From positions 124,001 through 188,000 of the forward strand of contig NZ_JAAGPI010000004.1 of assembly GCF_017104715.1 (NCBI RefSeq): 64,000 bases of DNA. The letters are read 5' to 3'. This stretch comes from Burkholderia sp. Ac-20365 (lineage in GTDB: Bacteria > Pseudomonadota > Gammaproteobacteria > Burkholderiales > Burkholderiaceae). How positions within the stretch are numbered: position 1 is the stretch's first letter; every line of letters starts with the position of its first letter. Below, piece after piece: positions 17,370 to 25,895 of this stretch. Under the pieces are notes generated by a model. That model ran no database searches and had not been told where the DNA came from. It worked only from the letters and a program-made list of their open reading frames with translations. The translations under genes were made by a program, and so were the position numbers.

Positions 17370-19526
17370 ATGCGAATTTATTTCGATTCGATGGCGCATC
17401 CCAAGCGCCTCGCCAAACGCCTTACGTCAGCCACCGGGCAGAAGCTCAACGCGTCGCAAGCCGCCGTTGCCCGCATGTTCGGGCACGCGGACTGGCACGC
17501 GCTCGAAGCCACAACTGAGCACTTGGGCCGGCGTCGGGCGTCGCTACCCGATCGCTTCTGTGCCCCCGACGTCGTGGCATCAAGATTCGTGTTCCAGTGC
17601 CACTCCCTCGCGCAAAGCTTCGATCTGGACGAAGACGAGGCTGATGCGCTGGTTCGGAAACTCCGGCCTACGGACGCTTTTCGAACAGCCGAGGAACGCG
17701 AGCACGCCGCAATCCTGCAGTTGATGTTCCCGACGCCTTGGGAGCGCGAGTTGTCCTACGAAGTGCTGGACGACATGATGCTGGGCGACGTTGATTCTCT
17801 TGACGTCGAGGATGGCATCACAGTCATTGTTTTGAACCCGGAGGAGGAACTCGCGGAAGGTGCCGCCGTGGGAAATGGTGCGGCTGATGCTCCCCAATAT
17901 GGCGGCACACGCGTCTTAAGCGTGTTCGACGATGCCGGGGACAAGTGGGCCGCGCTCTTCTTCATCGTCGAGCCGACGATCAATCAGGATATTGTGGTTG
18001 GACTCGACATTACCCTGGGAAAGCTCGGCGATCTTGAGCAAGGCGAACTTGCCGCTGAGGCCATCGATCTCATCGCGCGCTGCCTGGTGCTCTATCTGAG
18101 CAGCCCCACGCTGAACGCATATTCGACTCACGAAATTTCCGGGGCCGTCGACGGTATCTGTGTCCGATTACACGGGCATCTCGACTCCCCCAATCTGTGC
18201 GAACTAGCTGCATGCTTCATGGAAGCCCTCGAGGAATGCCACGATGCCTTCGCCGATTTCGGCCATGATGACCCGCCTGAGTTGAATCACGCGGAATTCG
18301 ATCCGAATTGTTCGCTTCCAGTCCGCGCGATCGAGGACTCAACGACCAGCGACTATATCCAGGCGTCGGAAGCGGGCGAAGACGACGAAGGCGATGACAG
18401 CCACGAGATTGGAAAATACGCGGACGAAATTGACGAAATTCCCCAGATGTTGGGCGAGTATTTGAAGGGCCGCGGGCGCGCTGACCTTGCGGCATTCGCG
18501 GATCACCACTCCCTCCGCGGCGACAAGGTAGCAACCCTTGAGTTTCTTTCGTTCCTGGGGGCAACCTCTCGCGCAGGCGCGCTCCCCCTGGACCTTGCCC
18601 GGACCCTCCGGATGGTGACCGTCCGCTGTTTTGCCGATCGGCTGGCCGCTGAAAGGGGCGAACCAGCGCCGCTCGATGCGGCCGAGCGCCGCAGTCGCGA
18701 TGTAACAACCGCTCGAGAGCTAGGTGAACCCGCCCTGGCGGATTATTTCGAATCGGTATCGGCCACTGAGGTGAATAACGACTTCCGAAAAGGCTTTGCT
18801 GAGCTTATCGGCTTGGATCCGTCGGACCTCGCGGCGATCGACGATGCACGCGACGAAGCCGGCAAGTTGATGTCGGCAAGCGATTTTCACAAGTTCGCGT
18901 CGACCTTGCTGAAAAGGGCACTTGGACGTGACGTCGATCCGGCGGACTTCATCCGTCAGATGCGCATCAACGGGGGACTCATCGGTGTCCCGCACGAAGA
19001 CTGGTACCAATGCCTCAAGCATCTAGGCTGGGACGTGGTCGGTGAACCCCGTGAGGTTGTTGCCCGTTTCGATCCATCCTTTTGGGTGTCGACGCGCGAC
19101 GGCACTATCGAGTTGCCAGTTGTCGTCGAAGGTTACGCCTATGTACCTGAGGACACGACAGACGTCCTGGCAAAAGAGGCGTTCGAAGTCCTCGCAGCAA
19201 AGTTCCCCAAGGGCTGTCTACTCCTCTTCGGCGCGCTTCACTTCAAAAAGATACAGGACCGCTGCTATACCTGCGGCGGCATGTTGCTCCGTGACGGACA
19301 CTGGGCGCCCTTCGCTCTGAGTGAACGAGTGGACGGACTTGAGCGTCTTTTAGCCCAGCGACAGGCCGGGTTCTCGTTTGACGCTCCGCTATCCGAATAT
19401 GAGGACCCGTGTGGCGTCCTTGCGGTCTCTTTTAACCTTATGGTTCGAGGCCATGACTTTGAGCGCGACCCAAATCCCGACGTGATGGTGATGGAGGTTC
19501 ACGGCTGGAAACTGCCGGTTGGCTAA
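17370..19526 (+). CDS. Large accessory protein with Glyoxalase_8-like N-terminal module
   Basis: From the ATG at 17370 (AGAGGAG about 6 bases before) the protein is 718 residues. The N-terminus PKRLAKRLTS...KLNASQAAVARMFGHADWHALE resembles the short helical module annotated Glyoxalase_8 in plasmid proteins of proteobacteria. The centre is acidic (EDDEGDDSHE), and the C-terminal third has a CYTCGG motif. Its N-terminus resembles those of the proteins at 29812-30396 and possibly 28967-29653. Fifty bases separate it from the next large gene on the same strand, so they probably form an operon. The role is unknown. Confidence 0.7.
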   Translation: MRIYFDSMAHPKRLAKRLTSATGQKLNASQAAVARMFGHADWHALEATTEHLGRRRASLPDRFCAPDVVASRFVFQCHSLAQSFDLDEDEADALVRKLRPTDAFRTAEEREHAAILQLMFPTPWERELSYEVLDDMMLGDVDSLDVEDGITVIVLNPEEELAEGAAVGNGAADAPQYGGTRVLSVFDDAGDKWAALFFIVEPTINQDIVVGLDITLGKLGDLEQGELAAEAIDLIARCLVLYLSSPTLNAYSTHEISGAVDGICVRLHGHLDSPNLCELAACFMEALEECHDAFADFGHDDPPELNHAEFDPNCSLPVRAIEDSTTSDYIQASEAGEDDEGDDSHEIGKYADEIDEIPQMLGEYLKGRGRADLAAFADHHSLRGDKVATLEFLSFLGATSRAGALPLDLARTLRMVTVRCFADRLAAERGEPAPLDAAERRSRDVTTARELGEPALADYFESVSATEVNNDFRKGFAELIGLDPSDLAAIDDARDEAGKLMSASDFHKFASTLLKRALGRDVDPADFIRQMRINGGLIGVPHEDWYQCLKHLGWDVVGEPREVVARFDPSFWVSTRDGTIELPVVVEGYAYVPEDTTDVLAKEAFEVLAAKFPKGCLLLFGALHFKKIQDRCYTCGGMLLRDGHWAPFALSERVDGLERLLAQRQAGFSFDAPLSEYEDPCGVLAVSFNLMVRGHDFERDPNPDVMVMEVHGWKLPVG

Positions 19527-19576
19527 GTGCCGGCCGCGCGGTGCGCGATGTTGACGGAATAAGGACTGGCCAGAAC

Positions 19577-21937
19577 ATGAAGCTAGCAATCAGAAAACTC
19601 GCGAAATACCTCTCCCTTCCGCTGCGCGGCGACGGCGACCTGATCAAACGTATCGAGTGCTGTCTCGCAACGTCCGACCGCGACCTGAGGGTTTTTCCAG
19701 AAACGGAAGCGGCGATCGCAATGATGCCCGACACGGCGTTGCGCGAAGCTACCGCGCGGTGCTTCTGGCGCTGGTTCGACGTGTTGCGAATGTTCGCCAG
19801 TGGTGCAGAGCCGCCACCCCGGGGGACAGCTTTTCTGGTCGCCGTTCCCTTCACGGTAGAGCGGCTCGACGCCCTGCGTGGCAGACCCTTGGAGACGTTG
19901 GTCCAGCCCATTGAACCGGCCTTCTCCCTCGATGCCCGTGATCCAAATTACCCTGGGCACAAAGCTTACGTGGTCGCTGCGCCGATGGTGAATGTGACGG
20001 CAACCGACATGTTTTGCCTGAATTTCATGCTGGCGAATTCTCACCTCGACACGCCGATCGACATCGTTTATCACGAAATGTGGGCAAAACACCTGGCGAC
20101 GCCTGATTACTCGCGAGGACCCTACGCATTCATCTTTCCGGCGGTCATGCCGGACATTCCGCTCGAAACCGCGCTTAAGGAAGACTCTTTTCGCGGCGAC
20201 TACCCGTGGCTCCAGCGCGGCCTCGACGTCATCCTGCAGCATGCCGATCATCTTAACCGCCAGTTTCCGATCCTCGGACTTGAGTTGCGGCCCGTTTGCC
20301 GTCTCTCCGATGCCCTTGCCGACGCCACACGATTTCGCCTGCAGTTGCTGATGAAACGGATGGTTAGTGAGTCCGGGCGCCTGGATGGCAAGCTCGATCC
20401 AAAAGACACGTTCGACCCGGCTTTTTTCGAAGAAGTCTTAAGAACGCTCCCGCCATCAGATGAATCAAACGAACCGGTCGCGGTCACGCGCGTCGTCCTT
20501 GGTACCTGTAGCTTCGCCGAACTCGGCGAAAAAGGATGCGCCGGCCGGCAGATTGGCCAGATCGCTGCTTATGGCGCGAATGGCCAGATGCTGGCCGCGA
20601 TCTCGCCGCTGATGCTGCTTGGCTTTCCGTCCGCTGGCATGCGTGAAGCATGGGATGACACCTCGCATCGCGCCGCGATAGAGGTCGTCGAACTGCCCTC
20701 GGTCGCGGTCGACAGGGTCCCGGTGACACCGGACGGACAATCGATGCTACGTGACCCCGCGGGCGAATGGCGGGAGCGGGAGCTACTCTTGTATGGGGAA
20801 CCTGGACAGGTTCTCAGGCATGGGACTTGGGAGCGCGCGATTGCGGCGAGTTCGTTCAGACATGTCGCCGCGCATCCGCAAACTACACTTTCGCTACTCA
20901 ACGAGCAGCGGGTGGCTGAGCTTGTCGATGAGCACTACAGAAGCGACGTTGCGGGGATGCTCAGGTCACTCGGCGCGGAACCCGGCTTGTCGTATCGGGA
21001 TGCAATGCGCCGACTGATGGAACGATGGCCGGAGTTCGGCTACCTGCAGTTGATGTCAAAGTCGACGATCCCTCCCAGGGGCCTGTGGTGCCTGCTCCAC
21101 CATCGCCTGGCAAGAGGGGCGGTTTTCCGTGTTACCGACGCGCTTGTAACGATGATGAACGTCACCGACATAGACGAAAGATTCCCGGCCTCCTTCCTCC
21201 ACTCTCCGTTCCCCGACGTCTATTTGCACTTCGAAACGCCGATAGCTCTACCCGCCATCGAAGGGATGCAGCCCGCCCGCCTTACCGGCATATTTGTTTC
21301 CGAGGAAGCGCTAAAGGATGGGACTGACATCAAACCTCGGGCGCGTAGAATCAGCTTTACTTTCAGTATCGACGAGGCGTCGGGGAGATACTCTCTTGAC
21401 CAACCGGGCTTCGATTACTACATCGAGGAACGCGAAGGCGAGCAGGATAACTTCTATGCGCAGATGCACGAGTCGTTGCATCGCGGCATATCCGAGGAGA
21501 TTGGGCCGATCTCTAAAGTGGACATGGAGCGCGGAGCGGATGCAATCCTGTCACATGTGATGCTCGCCGCGAAGATCCTCGTGTACTCGACTGTACGGAA
21601 CGCGCGGCTGGTGCACCACAATGAAAAAACTCAGCTCACCGAACTTGCGAAGACGCAGACCGGTGCGGCCAGACACAAAACCGCCCTGCGCGCAGCGGCT
21701 GCGCTCGACTACATCGAGATAGGCCCCGAAGAGATTCGACCGCCCCGCGGACCCGGCAATACCGGCCGAACCATGCCGATCAAATGGCGTCGCGGTTTCA
21801 TGGCCAATCAGGCTTACGGACCACGCTGGTCGCTGCACCGGCCACGATTCCAGCCTCCCGTGCTCGTCAATGCAGACTTGTTGGGGGAGTATGAACCGCC
21901 GCCGTTGCCTTCGGAATACCGGATCGGGGCGAAATAG
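19577..21937 (+). CDS. Large accessory protein with AcrVA2-like C-terminal motif
   Basis: The 786-residue protein (MKLAIRKLAKYLSLP) has no signal peptide or membrane segment. Near the C-terminus, after a Lys/Ala-rich helix, comes RRGFMANQAYGPRWSLHR with PPVLVN. In AcrVA2-like plasmid proteins I recall a similar tail (R-G-(H/F)-x-x-Q-x-Y-G-P-x-x-S...). That resemblance is from memory and unconfirmed. An FYAQMHESLHRG segment lies near 640. The gene follows the 718-residue gene by 50 bases. Confidence 0.6.
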   Translation: MKLAIRKLAKYLSLPLRGDGDLIKRIECCLATSDRDLRVFPETEAAIAMMPDTALREATARCFWRWFDVLRMFASGAEPPPRGTAFLVAVPFTVERLDALRGRPLETLVQPIEPAFSLDARDPNYPGHKAYVVAAPMVNVTATDMFCLNFMLANSHLDTPIDIVYHEMWAKHLATPDYSRGPYAFIFPAVMPDIPLETALKEDSFRGDYPWLQRGLDVILQHADHLNRQFPILGLELRPVCRLSDALADATRFRLQLLMKRMVSESGRLDGKLDPKDTFDPAFFEEVLRTLPPSDESNEPVAVTRVVLGTCSFAELGEKGCAGRQIGQIAAYGANGQMLAAISPLMLLGFPSAGMREAWDDTSHRAAIEVVELPSVAVDRVPVTPDGQSMLRDPAGEWRERELLLYGEPGQVLRHGTWERAIAASSFRHVAAHPQTTLSLLNEQRVAELVDEHYRSDVAGMLRSLGAEPGLSYRDAMRRLMERWPEFGYLQLMSKSTIPPRGLWCLLHHRLARGAVFRVTDALVTMMNVTDIDERFPASFLHSPFPDVYLHFETPIALPAIEGMQPARLTGIFVSEEALKDGTDIKPRARRISFTFSIDEASGRYSLDQPGFDYYIEEREGEQDNFYAQMHESLHRGISEEIGPISKVDMERGADAILSHVMLAAKILVYSTVRNARLVHHNEKTQLTELAKTQTGAARHKTALRAAAALDYIEIGPEEIRPPRGPGNTGRTMPIKWRRGFMANQAYGPRWSLHRPRFQPPVLVNADLLGEYEPPPLPSEYRIGAK

Positions 21938-22026
21938 CGGACGGCGAATCCCTTTCCGACTGTTGCTTCCAGTACCCCTTTTTTGCTCATGCGTTTTACA
22001 GTTGCCTTGGCTGACGACTATAGAGG

Positions 22027-23256
22027 TCAGCGGACGATGTAAGGCTTATTGACAAGGTCGGCCATCTCAGGCCCTTTGTAGAAAGCGTTAACCCAAACGT
22101 CTTTTTTTGCGTCAGGCGGACTGTTGGGTGGCCGTCTCCAGAATCCTGGAACAAGGAACCTCTTTCGAAGTGTGCGTTTGCCAGCGGCCGTTGCGAGTGG
22201 GTCATAGCTTACTGTAGGGTCGATCACTACGGGGATCTGCTTAATGCTTTCTCCAACGACAGAGTACGTGCGCGAATGCTGCGGATCGAAGCCCGGATTA
22301 GGTGCCCGGTGGCCTCCGCTGTGAATTGGACGTCCCGCGAGTTTTTCGGTGATCTCTGCGCCACGGGAGGTAATGTAAAGAATGCCGTTCAAAACCATCC
22401 GCGTGAAACGGAGTTGATCGTTCAGGAAGTGTTCGGGGAGTTCCTCCTCAGCTACGATATCGCCGTCTGGGGTCGTCTTCCAACCCGTGCTTATATCCCC
22501 CTCGTCCGGACGCATTCCGGGTTTGTCCCAGTCAGTATTGAGAGCCTGCTCGAGGTCCCAATCGTCCTTCATCGCCAATTGCCGCGAGACACCGGAATAA
22601 ACTTTGCCCAACGTGTCGCCATGCTCATAGGCCACGATCAGTAATCGCCGAAATCCGACCTGCTCCAGCGTGTCGTCCCTGACAAAGACGGTGATGGTGT
22701 TGACGCCGTCGTGGGGAGTCTTTGAGATCGCGTGAAACGCCTCCGTTGCGGCTTCCGACCGGAACACGAAAACGAACCCCGGGACGGGGAGCTTAAGGTC
22801 ACGTGCCGGCATGTTCAAAGCCGTGTATGACAGGCTTTCGGACAACCCGTCACTGAAAAAATACGTTTTGCTTCCTCCGTGGAGAAAGCTTACAAGCGAT
22901 CGATACTCACGAAGCACGTGCAAGACGGCCGCCTTCAGGGCCGCGCGATCGTACAACCAAGGATTTATCTCTGGTCGGCGTCTCGCGTTCTCGATATATC
23001 CCTCGACATAAGCGTTTTCCGCGCAATCGCCGACCGGATCGAAGATTTGCTCCGGAATTTCTCCCGTCTGGCGCATCCGGGCCAGGTCTACCTCTGCAAA
23101 CTTGAATATTGCGCGGTTGCCGACGCGTAGCAGGTCAACGTAGTCGAGAGGTAGTCCTGTGGGGGTCGGATCGGTGATGGCGCCGGGCCTCACCTGTGCC
23201 TGGTCAAGCTCGATCAGTCTCTTGATGGCCTGCTTACGTCTGCTAGCTTTTCCCAT
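22027..23256 (-). CDS. Accessory protein, possible AcrVA2-family member
   Basis: The ATG at 23256, with GGAG 8 bases before it, gives 409 residues starting MGKASRRKQAIKRLIELDQ. The C-terminus FLVPGFWRRPPNSPP...DVWVNAFYKGPE...NKPYIVR resembles the tail of proteins annotated as AcrVA2 family, which on phages and plasmids block Cas12a by acting on its mRNA or nascent chain. The match is weak (no Q-x-Y-G-P) and I cannot test it. A longer frame to 23325 was rejected. Confidence 0.5.
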   Translation of the reverse strand: MGKASRRKQAIKRLIELDQAQVRPGAITDPTPTGLPLDYVDLLRVGNRAIFKFAEVDLARMRQTGEIPEQIFDPVGDCAENAYVEGYIENARRRPEINPWLYDRAALKAAVLHVLREYRSLVSFLHGGSKTYFFSDGLSESLSYTALNMPARDLKLPVPGFVFVFRSEAATEAFHAISKTPHDGVNTITVFVRDDTLEQVGFRRLLIVAYEHGDTLGKVYSGVSRQLAMKDDWDLEQALNTDWDKPGMRPDEGDISTGWKTTPDGDIVAEEELPEHFLNDQLRFTRMVLNGILYITSRGAEITEKLAGRPIHSGGHRAPNPGFDPQHSRTYSVVGESIKQIPVVIDPTVSYDPLATAAGKRTLRKRFLVPGFWRRPPNSPPDAKKDVWVNAFYKGPEMADLVNKPYIVR

Positions 23257-23340
23257 GGGAGGCTCCATTTCGCGGTTCGTGATCTCAAGTCCGTCACCAG
23301 GTCCGACGCAAGGCGGTAAAGCCACTTGATGGACACCCGC

Positions 23341-23997
23341 TCAAAGGCCGTATTCTTTCGGAGGCGCATCCATTGCTAACCTGTCCAGAAGTGCATATGG
23401 CAGATACTCGCAACCGAAGATCCGGCCCATTCGTTCGCGAGAAGCTTTCGGCAATTGGCCTTCAAAATTCGTACTGTCTGTGTTGCCGCGCGACTGTAAC
23501 AATGATTCCTGGAGTGCGTCAGGCAGGAATGGCAGACCAAGGCTCGGCTTAGCCGACGCGTGCCAAATCATGGCATCTTCGAAATCAGCGGCCTCTATCA
23601 CGAAAGGTATGAGCACCGGAGGCGGCGCGAAATTCCGGTCAGCATATGAGTGGAGTGGTTGCCAAGCGCGATGAACGTCAACGACATCACCTTCTTGTGA
23701 GGTGGCAGATTTGAGCAAGGCGCGGCCGAAGTCGTCGCAGCGAATGCTGCCTGCTGGAGGTCGAGCGCGCGAGAGCTCGCCGTTTCGATGTTGAACAGTC
23801 ACCTGGTCAACAGTATCGTTCGCCACGCGGATGCGCACGTGTGGGCCGTAAGCGAAGAGTTCGCGAAGCGCTTTAGCCAGGTCTCCGAAATCAACCTTGG
23901 AGTGGTTGACGTGTGGAGGCTTCGCTTTCCCGGTCATCACAGACGTGAAATCAGGGGCTACCCACAACCCGAAGACGGCTCGGAACACGTTGCTCAT
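23341..23997 (-). CDS. Hypothetical protein
   Basis: The preferred start at 23997 gives 218 residues (MSNVFRAVFGLWVAPDF); the frame continues upstream to 24312 but that part is Arg/Pro-rich. The protein includes ALRELFAYGPHVRIRV, a repeated PPV/PFV run and a C-terminal EYLPYALLDRLAMDAPPKEY. The next gene begins 85 bases later on the same strand. No family is recognised. Confidence 0.5.
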   Translation of the reverse strand: MSNVFRAVFGLWVAPDFTSVMTGKAKPPHVNHSKVDFGDLAKALRELFAYGPHVRIRVANDTVDQVTVQHRNGELSRARPPAGSIRCDDFGRALLKSATSQEGDVVDVHRAWQPLHSYADRNFAPPPVLIPFVIEAADFEDAMIWHASAKPSLGLPFLPDALQESLLQSRGNTDSTNFEGQLPKASRERMGRIFGCEYLPYALLDRLAMDAPPKEYGL

Positions 23998-24539
23998 AAC
24001 GAATTTCGCGCGTTGACAAGTACTCAAGCATATCGCATCCTGCCGGCGGCGGCCTTGCCTGGGGTGCCCGGGCACAGAAGGACCGGTCCGGCGGGGCCGG
24101 AAAAGACCGATGGATTTTGCCGACAACTGCCAGTCCAACCGTTTTCCCAACGGAAACGCATCCTGCCTACCGAATGACCATGCCAGCCCGAACGCCTTCT
24201 CCCACCAAACCTCGCGGCGCCGTCTTTGCCACAACCAAACGGCACGCGGTATGACGGTTGCCTTTACGCAGACGGGCAATTGTCGACCATCGAACTGGGG
24301 CACGTTTTGCAACAGCTACCCGAACCTTCGCTGTCGATTTGAAGGCCCGAGTCAAGCCGTCGCCACTCACCGCGTACCACTCGAAGTGCGCAAGCCAGGT
24401 GATCCAACAAGTCCGAACGATGCCCCCAGGCGTTCATCCTGTATGATCGGGGCAGCCGTTCGAACGGCAATCACCTGAACCGGTTCCCGTCTATCCCAGC
24501 CCGCTTCCACGAGCACTGTTTGTGAAAGCGTTGCTGCGC
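23998..24539. other. Intergenic region between divergent genes, no gene accepted
   Basis: About 540 bases. Two long frames on the minus and plus strands cover it but both lack a ribosome-binding site and their composition is Arg/Pro-biased. Promoters for the genes at 23997 and 24586 should lie here. Confidence 0.35.
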
Positions 24540-24585
24540 CTCCTTTTTATGTAGGCCGCCCATGCGGCAAAAGGAGAGACGATGA
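24540..24585 (+). promoter_or_regulatory. Leader hairpin that can hide the Shine-Dalgarno sequence (copy A)
   Basis: CTCCTTTT (24540-24547) is fully complementary to AAAAGGAG (24569-24576), the Shine-Dalgarno region. The inner stem is GCCGC (24555-24559) with GCGGC (24564-24568) and a CCAT loop, directly abutting the SD. A tiny frame ATG-AAT-GAT-TAA at 24582-24593 overlaps the real start at 24586 by an ATGAATG junction. Confidence 0.65.
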
Positions 24586-25200
24586 ATGATTAAAGAAAAC
24601 ACAATCCCCCAAAGCATCCGGGAGGATGCACGGGTCCGCTTCGCCCAGCTTCGCCGCGACGTCGCGTACACCGCTGAAGAAATCCTCACAGCTGAAAACG
24701 GCTTTCCCATCAGCATCCGGGAAATCTCTGACGAGGCGGCCGCTCACGCGCAGCGGTGGCAGTACGAGGACGCAAGGTCGGAACACGTCCCGGGCTGGAG
24801 CTGGCCGGACGAAGTCCGCCGCTTCCGCCGCAGGCCGCGTCGCGTGGACGCAGCGTTCTACGCGCATGACCCAGACAGTATCCGGTTGTGGGGACTGGTA
24901 CTCGGCCGGATCAGCGACAGCCGCGTCGTCGCCTCCATCTATTTTTTGGAGCGCGATCCCGCGCAGAACCGCCACGCGGCGTTTGTCGCCGTCGCGAGTC
25001 GTTACCTGCAACTCTTCGCGGCTGCTGCGCGCTGCTCCGTGTATGCAATCAACCAGCCGAACCCGGCGCTGATCGACTATTACAAGGACTACGGGTTCAA
25101 GCGGGAACAGAGCCGGAAGAAGCGGGTCGTCCGCCTCGAGCAGGACGTGCCGCGCGACTTGCTGCGCGCGGCCGGGCTTGACGGAGATGAGCAAGCATGA
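24586..25200 (+). CDS. GNAT-like N-acetyltransferase domain protein
   Basis: The 204-residue protein has WGLVLGRI and VVASIYFLERDP as possible acetyl-CoA-binding strands, and ends with NPALIDYYKDYGFKRE, which fits the final GNAT helix and strand (N-x-A...FY-x-x-x-GF). The canonical R/Q-x-x-G-x-A loop is unclear, so the assignment is moderate. Its leader (24540-24585) can mask the ribosome-binding site. It is followed 28 bases later by a small gene and then a terminator, forming a two-gene unit upstream of the integrase. Confidence 0.55.
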   Translation: MIKENTIPQSIREDARVRFAQLRRDVAYTAEEILTAENGFPISIREISDEAAAHAQRWQYEDARSEHVPGWSWPDEVRRFRRRPRRVDAAFYAHDPDSIRLWGLVLGRISDSRVVASIYFLERDPAQNRHAAFVAVASRYLQLFAAAARCSVYAINQPNPALIDYYKDYGFKREQSRKKRVVRLEQDVPRDLLRAAGLDGDEQA

Positions 25201-25228
25201 TATTCCTTATAAATCAAGGAGATTCCGC

Positions 25229-25417
25229 ATGAAAGCAAAGCTGAAAAAGGTGCGTCACGCGCTCCCGCCGGCGGAAACGTCCGAGCAGTTGCGCGCGCGG
25301 TTGCGCAAGTTCGCGATGCTGACGCGTTCGGAAGCGACCCGTGCCCGTACTGTGCCGTTCCCCGAGAACGTCACCGTCCTGGCCGGACCGCTACGCCGTC
25401 GTGCGACCGCACGTTGA
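25229..25417 (+). CDS. Small basic protein
   Basis: The start at 25229 is preceded by AAGGAG and gives 62 residues, MKAKLKKVRHALPPAET, rich in Arg and Ala, with LRARLRKFAML. AAGGA can pair with the upstream TCCTT in a weak stem. It could be a small DNA- or protein-binding partner of the preceding gene. It has no recognised family. Confidence 0.5.
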   Translation: MKAKLKKVRHALPPAETSEQLRARLRKFAMLTRSEATRARTVPFPENVTVLAGPLRRRATAR

Positions 25418-25471
25418 CAGAGAAAGCCGCGTGAGAGGAGGGCGAGAGCCCTTCCGGACGCCAGAAACCGA

Positions 25472-25498
25472 GCCCCGCCATCCGGCGGGGCTTTTTTT
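25472..25498 (+). terminator. Rho-independent terminator
   Basis: GCCCCGCC (25472-25479) and GGCGGGGC (25484-25491) form a perfect stem with an ATCC loop, followed by seven T residues. It ends the unit 24586-25417. Confidence 0.9.
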
Positions 25499-25506
25499 CG
25501 TCCCTC

Positions 25507-25540
25507 GAAGGGCTGGATACCCGGACGTATCCAGCCCTTC
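25507..25540. repeat. Perfect 14-bp inverted repeat
   Basis: GAAGGGCTGGATAC (25507-25520) and GTATCCAGCCCTTC (25527-25540) are exact reverse complements with a CCGGAC loop, 8 bases after the T-tract of the terminator. A short T-run follows, so it may be a second terminator; a recombination or protein-binding site near the integrase gene is another possibility. Confidence 0.6.
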
Positions 25541-25895
25541 ACGTTTTCTCGACAAAGACCCCCTTTTCAAACTACATCTGCTAGGATGCCCGTGGGGTAA
25601 GGCGCGGCGCGGAGAAGCTCGAAATCCGATCAACGGGTGGTCTGAGGAATTGGCCGGTCCAAATGTCCTGGCAGGATTTTTTCGTCCGCCCCACTCTGGT
25701 GCAGAGAGACGGGAGGCAAGCGCCTGTAATGCCCGGTACGGAAACCGTAACGGGCGCGCTCAGGTGCCGGGGGAGATGGGCCAGATGCCAGAAGCAAGGT
25801 GTCCAGTTTCACTATAGGAAGCGGTGCCGCGCGCCGCCAGAAAAAAGTAGCGCTGGCCGTCGGCAGCGCGCCATCGAGCGAACAGGAAGAACGCG

